Shown here: positions 23,721-29,811 of the stretch, in pieces
Position numbering within the stretch: the first letter of the stretch is position 1
Layout: the number at the start of each line of letters is the position of its first letter
Assembly (NCBI RefSeq): GCF_005889745.1
Contig: NZ_VCKZ01000043.1
Span: forward strand, 1 to 32,000
Length of the DNA stretch: 32,000 nt
Origin: Actinomadura geliboluensis
Lineage (GTDB): Bacteria; Actinomycetota; Actinomycetes; Streptosporangiales; Streptosporangiaceae
Direction of reading: 5' to 3'
Translations under genes and position numbers: made by a program
Notes under the pieces: generated by a model
Databases searched by the model: none
What the model saw: the letters and a program-made list of their open reading frames with translations, nothing else
Told to the model about the DNA's origin: nothing

Positions 23721-25249
23721 TTCGCCGGCGCGTAGTTGTAGACGGACGGCACCGCCATCCCGGCCTGCGGCGTGACCTTCACCGAGCCGTCCGACACGTG
23801 GAGGTACGTCATCCGGTAGAACGGCACGAACCACGCCTCCTTGACCAGGTGCTCGTTCAGCGCCTTCAGGTCGGCCTTCGCCTCCTCCGGCGACGCCTTC
23901 TGGATCTTCGGCAGCAGCCCCTGCACGGTCGCGTCGGTCGTGCCGAACATGTTGCCGGCGCCGGGCAGGACGAGCCCGCCGATCGCGACCCAGTCGTTCG
24001 GGGACTGCCCGATGTTCATCACCATCGCCGGGTACTTGCGGTCGGTGTAGATCTTCTGGATCTGGGACGGGTCGATGACGTCCCAGGTCACCTTCACGCC
24101 GATGGCCTCGAGGTCGGACTGGAGGGACGCGGCGAGCGCGTCCGGGACGATCGCGGTGATGCGCGGCAGCTTGAGGCTGAACCCGTCCGCGTACCCGGCC
24201 TGCTTGAGCAGCTCGCGGGCCTTCGCGGGGTCGTGCGGGTAGGAGGAGTCGAGGCGCTGGTCGTAGGCGGCGGTCTGCGTGCCGAAGATCTGGTCGGTGA
24301 TCTGGCCGCGGCCCTGGCGGAGCTTGTCGAGCATCGTCTTGCGGTCGATGGCGTGGTTGAGCGCCTGCCGGACGCGGGCGTCGCCGAGCGCGGGCGCGAT
24401 CTTCCCGTCGCGGTCGAAGAGCAGCAGGCCCTGGAAGTCGAACTCCTGCTTGGTCGTCTTCACCTTCGGGTCCGACTCGATGCGGGACTGCTGGTCGGCG
24501 GCCTGGAGGAGCGCGGCGTTGATCTGGCCGGTCTTGAGGCCGTTGACGACTGCGGTCTCGTTGTTGAAGTAGTGGAACGTGAGTTCGTTGTAGGGGAGCT
24601 TGGCGCCCCAGTAGTTCGAGGCCCGCGTGTAGACCCACTTGGTGCCGATGGCCGTCCGCTTGGAGTCGAGGTCGTAGGGGCCCGTGCCGTCCGGCTTGGT
24701 CTTCAGGGGGTTGCCCGGCTCGGCGAAGTCGGCGGGGTTCGCCATCAGGCCGGCGGCGTCGCTGAGGTAGTACAGCATCGCCGGGTTGGGCTGGGCGAGG
24801 TGCACGGTCACGTGCGTCTTGTCGACGACCTCGATGGACTTGACGTCGGCGAGCGTCTTGGCGGAGGCGCCCGTCCCCTTGGCGAAGCGCTCCATGTTCG
24901 CCTTCACGGCCGCCGCGTCGAACGGGGAGCCGTCGTCGAACTTCACGTCGTCGCGCAGGGTCAGCTTGAGCTGGGTGCGGTCGGCGCTGTACTCCCACTT
25001 GGTGGCGAGCATCGGGCTGTACGTGCCGTCGGGTTCGCGCTTGAGGAGCGTGTCGTAGACGGCCTGGAAGAACGGCAGCGCGCTGCCGGTGGCGTCCGCG
25101 GGGTCGAGGCTCTGCGGGAGCGTCAGCGTGGCGATGTCGAGGTTCGCCGAGCCGCCGGACTTCCCGCCGCCGGAGTCGGCGCAGCCGGTGAGCGCCGTCG
25201 CGGTGACGCACGCCGCGAGCAGGGCGGTGCCTTTGATGATCTTCTTCAT
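23717..25249 (-). CDS. ABC transporter substrate-binding lipoprotein, family 5 (DppA/OppA-like)
   Basis: A 510-aa extracytoplasmic receptor of SBP family 5. The start at ATG 25249 gives MKKIIKGTALLAACVTATALTGC with lipobox LTGC and Cys23 as the lipid anchor; GGAG lies 7 nt upstream. The first mature strand LDIATLTLPQSLDPADATGSA and the motif LTLRDDVKFDDGSPFDAAAVKANMERF are typical of this family, followed by VRQALNHAIDRKTML in the second lobe. This class binds peptides, nickel or oligosaccharides. The shared operator with GH1, GH3 and GH20 genes suggests a glycoside ligand. First gene of the four-gene transporter operon. Confidence 0.94.
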   Translation of the reverse strand: MKKIIKGTALLAACVTATALTGCADSGGGKSGGSANLDIATLTLPQSLDPADATGSALPFFQAVYDTLLKREPDGTYSPMLATKWEYSADRTQLKLTLRDDVKFDDGSPFDAAAVKANMERFAKGTGASAKTLADVKSIEVVDKTHVTVHLAQPNPAMLYYLSDAAGLMANPADFAEPGNPLKTKPDGTGPYDLDSKRTAIGTKWVYTRASNYWGAKLPYNELTFHYFNNETAVVNGLKTGQINAALLQAADQQSRIESDPKVKTTKQEFDFQGLLLFDRDGKIAPALGDARVRQALNHAIDRKTMLDKLRQGRGQITDQIFGTQTAAYDQRLDSSYPHDPAKARELLKQAGYADGFSLKLPRITAIVPDALAASLQSDLEAIGVKVTWDVIDPSQIQKIYTDRKYPAMVMNIGQSPNDWVAIGGLVLPGAGNMFGTTDATVQGLLPKIQKASPEEAKADLKALNEHLVKEAWFVPFYRMTYLHVSDGSVKVTPQAGMAVPSVYNYAPAK

Positions 25250-25311
25250 GACCCACTCCGATGTCCGGGCAGAACAGCCGATTCGACGGGGTTTCGACCG
25301 AGATTTCGGCG

Positions 25312-25341
25312 AGCATACAACCAAAACTAACCACGTGGTAG
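25312..25341 (-). promoter_or_regulatory. Operator palindrome (site 2) and promoter of the transporter operon
   Basis: TAACCACGTGGTAG lies at 25328-25341 in the 278-bp spacer between the binding protein (-) and tetR (+). Reading toward the transporter, it is followed by GTTTTGG, 3 nt and TATGCT (25317-25312), a likely -10 box. The same order and spacing occur at the GH1 promoter. Confidence 0.7.
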
Positions 25342-25359
25342 GTTTTGCGATGACGAAAC

Positions 25360-25373
25360 CTACCGCCTGGTCA
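25360..25373. promoter_or_regulatory. Degenerate second operator toward tetR
   Basis: CTACCGCCTGGTCA followed by GTT resembles the TTACCA-CG-TGGTAA consensus with several mismatches. Its centre is 32 bp, about three helical turns, from the centre of site 2. The rest of the spacer up to the tetR start (25374-25527) shows no further clear signal. Confidence 0.4.
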
Positions 25374-25527
25374 GTTCCGTGCCGGGCGGCCGGTTTCGTT
25401 GCGGTCGAGGCCGGGACGCAGGCCGTACCGTTGGCGCTGCACCCGGAACCCGTGCCGCGAGCGGCCGAGGCGGCGCCGCCGGTTCCGGCGTGCCCACCAA
25501 GCCGGAGATCCAGAGAGGCCCCTGCCG

Positions 25528-26280
25528 ATGACCGAACAGACCCCCCGCAAGCTGACGAAGGGCGAGCGGACCCGGGCGAGCATCCTCGACTCGGCCACGG
25601 AGCTGTTCTCCAAGTCGGGGTTCCACGCGGTGTCGCTGCGCGACATCGCCGCGCACGCCGGGCTCACCCATGCCGGGCTGCTGCACCACTTCCCCGGCAA
25701 GGAGAGCCTGCTGATCAAGGTGCTCGGGCGCCGCGACCGGGTGGACGCCCGGCTGCTGTTCGAACCCGCCGTGCGGGACCGTCCCGAGAAGCTGCTCGGC
25801 ATCATCGTCGGCATCGTCTGGCGCAACATGCAGACGCCCGGGCTCGTCGGCCTCTACGTGAAGATCTCCGGCGAGGCCGCCGACCCCGAGCATCCGGCGC
25901 ACGACTACTTCGTCCAGCGGTACCGGGTGCTGCGGGAGCGGCTGACGCAGGCGCTCACCGCGCTGTTCGCCCAGGCCGATCCGCCGCTCGCGCACGACCC
26001 CGCGCTCGTCGCGAGCCAGCTGCTCGGGTTGATGGACGGGCTGCAGACGCAGTGGCTCCTCGAACCGGAGGCCGTCGACATGCACGCGTCCGTCGTCGCG
26101 TTCCTGCGGCAGCTCGGCCTCACCATCGACTTCCCGTCCCCGGAAGACGTCGTCCCCGGCGCGGACGCCGTCCCCGGCGCGGACGCCGTTCCGGGCGCGG
26201 ACGTAGTTCCGGGCGCGGATGCCGTTCCCGGGCCGGACGCCGTTTCTTCCGGCGACTCGCCGACACAAGCCGAACCATGA
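25528..26280 (+). CDS. TetR-family transcriptional regulator
   Basis: A 250-aa regulator. The N-terminal TetR helix-turn-helix is complete: RTRASILDSATELFSKSGFHAVSLRDIAAHAGLTHAGLLHHFPGKESLLIKVL. The ligand-binding half follows and resembles TetR_C-type domains (VGIVWRNMQTPGLVGLYVKISGEAADPEHPAHDYF). The start is ATG 25528 (MTEQTPRKLTKGERTR), with AGAGAGG upstream. The tail is odd: about 40 residues after the last helix consist of a VPGADA hexapeptide repeat encoded by an 18-bp minisatellite. It is followed after 13 nt by the GH3 gene and is the only regulator inside the palindrome-flanked locus, so it is the best candidate to bind TTACCACGTGGTAG; this is inference. Confidence 0.92.
   Translation: MTEQTPRKLTKGERTRASILDSATELFSKSGFHAVSLRDIAAHAGLTHAGLLHHFPGKESLLIKVLGRRDRVDARLLFEPAVRDRPEKLLGIIVGIVWRNMQTPGLVGLYVKISGEAADPEHPAHDYFVQRYRVLRERLTQALTALFAQADPPLAHDPALVASQLLGLMDGLQTQWLLEPEAVDMHASVVAFLRQLGLTIDFPSPEDVVPGADAVPGADAVPGADVVPGADAVPGPDAVSSGDSPTQAEP
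26152..26241 (+). repeat. Five 18-bp tandem repeats in the tetR 3' end
   Basis: Five units (26152, 26170, 26188, 26206 and 26224) based on GTCCCCGGCGCGGACGCC encode VPGADA, VPGADA, VPGADV, VPGADA and VPGPDA. Units 1 and 2 are identical and later ones diverge by a few bases. Repeat number is likely to vary between strains. Confidence 0.85.
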
Positions 26281-26293
26281 GCCGAGGAGTCAC

Positions 26294-28567
26294 ATGACCC
26301 AGTCCGAGCCGGCATCCGCCGCGGAGCCGACGCTGAACGACGTCGCGGAGCCGACGCTGGAGGAGGTCGCGGAGCTGACGCTGGAGGAGAAGGCGTCGCT
26401 CACGTCCGGGAGCAGCACCTGGCGGTCGACCGCCGTCCGCGACGCGGTGCCCGCCGTCACCTTCGCGGACGGCCCGCACGGCATCCGCCGGCAGGTCAAG
26501 GGGTCCGGGGACGCGCTGGGGCTCACCAACAGCGTCCCCGCCACCTGCTTCCCGCCGGCGGTCGCGCTCGGCTCGTCCTGGGACGCGGCGCTGGCGCGGC
26601 GGGTGGGCGCGGCGCTGGCGCGGGAGGCGTCCGCGCTCGGCGCCGACGTCGTGCTCGGGCCCGGGGTCAACATCAAGCGGTCCCCGCTGTGCGGCCGGAA
26701 CTTCGAGTACTTCTCCGAGGACCCGCACGTCACGGGCGTGATGGGGGCCGCCCTCGTCGCCGGGATCCAGTCGCGCGGGATCGGCGCCTGCGTCAAGCAC
26801 TTCGCGGTCAACAACCAGGAGACCGACCGGATGCGGATCAGCGCGGACGTCGACGAGCGGACGCTCCGCGAGATCTACCTCGCCGCGTTCGAGTACATCG
26901 TGCGGGAGGCCGCGCCCTACACGGTCATGTCGTCCTACAACAAGATCAACGGGGTGTACGCGAGCGAGAACCACTGGCTGCTCACCGAGGTCCTGCGGGA
27001 CGAGTGGGGCTTCGACGGGCTGGTCGTGTCCGACTGGGGCGCCGTCAACGACCGGGCCGCCGCGGTCGCCGCCGGGCTCGACCTGGAGATGCCGCCGACC
27101 CGCACCGACCAGCAGATCGTGGACGCCGTCCGGGACGGGCGCCTGGACGAGGCGGCCGTCACCCGGTCGGCCGCGCGGGTCCATGCGCTGGCGCGGCGCG
27201 TCGCGGCCGCCGAGCGGTACGAGGACTGGGACGCCGGCGCCCACCACGACCTCGCCCGGGAGGCGGCGCGCGGGTCGGCCGTCCTGCTGAAGAACGAGCA
27301 CGGCGTGCTGCCGCTGACGCCGTCCGCGCGCGTCGCGGTGATCGGGGAGCTGGCGCGGACGCCGCGCTACCAGGGCTACGGCAGCTCGCACGTCGTCCCG
27401 ACGCGGCTCGACTCGGCCTGGGACGCGCTGCGGGACGCCGGGCCGGAGTTCGGATTCGCCGCCGGGTACCGGCTGGACGGCGCGCCGGACGAGCCGCTGA
27501 AGCGGGAGGCGGTCGAACTCGCCGCCGAGGCCGACGTCGCCGTGCTGTTCCTCGGGCTGCCGGGCGAGGCGGAGTCGGAGGGCTTCGACCGGACGTCCAT
27601 CGACCTGCCCGAGGTGCAGGTCGGGCTGCTGCGCGCCGTCGCGCGGGCGTGCTCGCGGGTCGTGGTCGTGCTCGCCAACGGCGGCGTCGTGGCGGTCAGC
27701 GGCTGGGCGGACGACGCGGACGCGATCCTGGAGGCGTGGCTGCCCGGCCAGGCGGGCGGCTCGGCGATCGCCGACCTGCTGCTCGGCGCGTGCAGCCCGT
27801 CCGGGCGGCTGACCGAGACGATCCCGCACCGGCTCGCGGACGTCCCGTCCCACCTGCACTTCCCGGGCGGAGACGGCCACGTCGCGTACGGCGAGGGGCG
27901 GTACGTCGGCTACCGGTACTACGACACGCTGGACGTGGACGTCGCCTACCCCTTCGGCCACGGCCTGACGTACACGCGGTTCGAGTACACCGACCTGGCC
28001 GTCACCGAGACCGGTCCGAACGCGTGGGCGGTCGAGTGCACCGTCACGAACGTCGGTGAGCGGGCCGCCGCCGAGGTCGTCCAGCTGTACGTGGCCTTCG
28101 ACGAGGAGCACCCGACCCGTCCGCGGCACGAGCTGCGCGGCTTCGCCAAGGTCGAGCTGGAGCCCGGCGCCGGGACGCGGGTGTCGTTCACGCTGACCGG
28201 ACGCGACATCGCGTGGTGGTCGGTGTCGCGCGGCAGCTGGCGGATCGACGTGGGGCCCTTCACAGTGGAGGTCGGCGCCTCGTCCCGCGACATCCGGCTG
28301 CGGCGCGCGGTGACCGCCGCCGGGGACGGGCATGTGGACGCGCTCAGCCGGATGTCGACGCTCGGCGAATGGCTCGATCATCCGGTCGGGGGGCCGGTGC
28401 TCAGGGAGCGGATCGGGACGCGGTTGTCGGAGTCGGCCGATCTGCCGCCGGCGCTGTTCACGCTGGTGCGGGGCATCCCGCTGGCCAAGTTCAGCACCTT
28501 CGGGATCGGCCTGACCCCGGACGTCGTGGACGAACTCGTCGCCGCCGTCTCCGGCGGTGTCGCCTAG
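26294..28567 (+). CDS. Glycoside hydrolase family 3 beta-glucosidase-like enzyme
   Basis: A 757-aa retaining glycosidase. The barrel domain shows FADGPHGIRRQ, GPGVNIKRSPLCGRNFEYFSEDP, CVKHFAVNNQE (substrate-binding Lys-His about 168-169) and the nucleophile Asp247 in GLVVSDWGA. The alpha/beta sandwich (AVLLKNEHGVLPL onwards) contains the probable acid/base Glu in the GEAESEGFDR region. A fibronectin-III-like domain (VTNVGERAAAEVVQLYV) and a further approximately 60-residue helical tail close the protein. ATG 26294 is preceded by GAGGAG. There is no signal peptide, so it is cytoplasmic. The N-terminus carries three copies of an AEPTLEEV-like octapeptide. The gene follows tetR by 13 nt and its stop TAG shares a CTAG with the convergent GH1 stop. 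Specificity (beta-glucoside, xyloside or glucosaminide) cannot be set from sequence alone. Confidence 0.94.
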   Translation: MTQSEPASAAEPTLNDVAEPTLEEVAELTLEEKASLTSGSSTWRSTAVRDAVPAVTFADGPHGIRRQVKGSGDALGLTNSVPATCFPPAVALGSSWDAALARRVGAALAREASALGADVVLGPGVNIKRSPLCGRNFEYFSEDPHVTGVMGAALVAGIQSRGIGACVKHFAVNNQETDRMRISADVDERTLREIYLAAFEYIVREAAPYTVMSSYNKINGVYASENHWLLTEVLRDEWGFDGLVVSDWGAVNDRAAAVAAGLDLEMPPTRTDQQIVDAVRDGRLDEAAVTRSAARVHALARRVAAAERYEDWDAGAHHDLAREAARGSAVLLKNEHGVLPLTPSARVAVIGELARTPRYQGYGSSHVVPTRLDSAWDALRDAGPEFGFAAGYRLDGAPDEPLKREAVELAAEADVAVLFLGLPGEAESEGFDRTSIDLPEVQVGLLRAVARACSRVVVVLANGGVVAVSGWADDADAILEAWLPGQAGGSAIADLLLGACSPSGRLTETIPHRLADVPSHLHFPGGDGHVAYGEGRYVGYRYYDTLDVDVAYPFGHGLTYTRFEYTDLAVTETGPNAWAVECTVTNVGERAAAEVVQLYVAFDEEHPTRPRHELRGFAKVELEPGAGTRVSFTLTGRDIAWWSVSRGSWRIDVGPFTVEVGASSRDIRLRRAVTAAGDGHVDALSRMSTLGEWLDHPVGGPVLRERIGTRLSESADLPPALFTLVRGIPLAKFSTFGIGLTPDVVDELVAAVSGGVA
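26321..26392 (+). repeat. Three 24-bp tandem repeats at the start of the GH3 gene
   Basis: Units at 26321, 26345 and 26369 encode AEPTLNDV, AEPTLEEV and AELTLEEK. Only the last corresponds to the conserved GH3 N-terminal 'LTLEEK' motif. The first two look like in-frame duplications of it. Confidence 0.8.
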
Positions 28568-29727
28568 AGGGCCGTGCGGCCGGTGGCGAGGTCGCCGAGG
28601 TGGCGGGCGCTGGGCTTGACCGTCCGGGTGAACGTCGTCCGGTCGACCGCCACCAGGCCGAACGTCGGCGCGTAGGTGCCCCACTCGTAGTTGTCGAGCA
28701 GGGACCAGTGCAGGTAGCCGCGCACGTCGATGCCGTCCTCGATCGCCTCGTGCAGGCCGGTCAGGGCGGCGTCGGTGTACTCGGCGCGCTCCGCGTCGTC
28801 GGCGGTGGCGATGCCGTTCTCGGTGATCAGGATCGGCACGCCGGGGATGCGGTCCGCCGTGTGCCGGACGGCGTTGCCGAGCGCCGCCGGATGGAACTCC
28901 CAGCCGATGAGGGTCCGCCGGGCGTCGGCCGGGACGGGCAGCGCGCCGTCCCGGCCGATCAGGACGCGTGTGTACGCCTGGACGCCGATGAAGTCGTCGT
29001 CCGCCGCGACGTCGAGGAACTGGTCTTCGCGGGACCAGGCCCATTCCCGGCATTCGGCGTCGGCGCCGTCGACCGGCTCGAAATTCTGGTTCGCGACCGT
29101 CCAGCCCGCCTTGAAGCTGGTGAGCTCCTCGCGGGCGGCGCGGTGCGCGGTGATGAGCGCGTCCGCGATGGCCTGGTCGGGCGGGGGCATCGCGCCGGCG
29201 ACGTTCTCCTCGCGCTTCTCCGCCTTCACCATGTTCGCCATCATCGCGAGCATGTTCGGCTCGTTGATGGTGCAGACCCATTCGACGCCGTCCAGGATCG
29301 GCAGGACGGCCCGTACATAGCGCCGGAACCTCTCGGTCGCCTCTGGGGACGTCCAGCCGCCCGCCTTTTGGAACCAGAGGGGAGTGGTGAAGTGGTGCAG
29401 TGTCACCACCGGTGTGAGGCTCCGCTCCAGACAGCCCTCGATGATGCGGCGGTAGTGCGCCAGTTCGGCTCGTGAGATGTGGCCTTCCACGGGCTCGATG
29501 CGCGCCCATTCGATGCTGAAACGGTAGGCGTTGAGGCCGAGGCTCTGGACGATGTCGAGGTCTTCCGGCCAGCGGTGGTAGGAGTCGCAGGCGTCCCCGC
29601 TGCGGTCGGGGAGGAACCCGCCGGGCCTGTTCTCCAGCGCCCAGAAGTCGCTGGCGGTGTTGTTGCCCTCGGTCTGGTGGGCGCTGGTGGCCGCGCCCCA
29701 GAGAAATCCGTCCGGGAAAGTGCGCAC
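28564..29727 (-). CDS. Glycoside hydrolase family 1 enzyme
   Basis: A 387-aa retaining beta-glycosidase. The family start FPDGFLWGAATSAHQTEGN contains the substrate-binding Gln and His region. NAYRFSIEWARIEP, the acid/base Glu156 in TINEPN, the nucleophile Glu303 in ITENG and HWSLLDNYEW near the end are all intact. It is 50-90 residues shorter than typical GH1 beta-glucosidases, with shortened loops between the catalytic motifs, so the active-site entrance may differ. GTG 29727 has GAGGAGG 4 nt upstream. No signal peptide. Its promoter overlaps operator site 3, and its stop shares a CTAG with the GH3 stop. Confidence 0.94.
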   Translation of the reverse strand: MRTFPDGFLWGAATSAHQTEGNNTASDFWALENRPGGFLPDRSGDACDSYHRWPEDLDIVQSLGLNAYRFSIEWARIEPVEGHISRAELAHYRRIIEGCLERSLTPVVTLHHFTTPLWFQKAGGWTSPEATERFRRYVRAVLPILDGVEWVCTINEPNMLAMMANMVKAEKREENVAGAMPPPDQAIADALITAHRAAREELTSFKAGWTVANQNFEPVDGADAECREWAWSREDQFLDVAADDDFIGVQAYTRVLIGRDGALPVPADARRTLIGWEFHPAALGNAVRHTADRIPGVPILITENGIATADDAERAEYTDAALTGLHEAIEDGIDVRGYLHWSLLDNYEWGTYAPTFGLVAVDRTTFTRTVKPSARHLGDLATGRTAL

Positions 29728-29742
29728 ACTGCCTCCTCTATG

Positions 29743-29772
29743 GATCTAGCGCCAAAACTTACCACTTGGTAA
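29743..29772 (-). promoter_or_regulatory. Operator palindrome (site 3) and GH1 promoter
   Basis: TTACCACTTGGTAA (29759-29772) has perfect 6-bp arms, extended by AAAC/GTTT-like flanks. Toward GH1 it is followed by GTTTTGG, 3 nt and TAGATC (29748-29743) as a likely -10 box, the same arrangement as in front of the binding-protein gene. It also lies 39 bp before the divergent secreted hydrolase. Confidence 0.75.
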
Positions 29773-29811
29773 GGTTTCGCCGCTTCCTCCTCTCCCCCCT
29801 GGAGCTGCCGT

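Noticed and set aside
26120..29509. A very long (1129-codon) minus-strand open frame antisense to GH3 and part of GH1
   Set aside because: Its translation is Arg/Gly/Pro/Val-rich with no domain resemblance. It is the expected by-product of high GC at third codon positions of the real genes on the other strand or frame.
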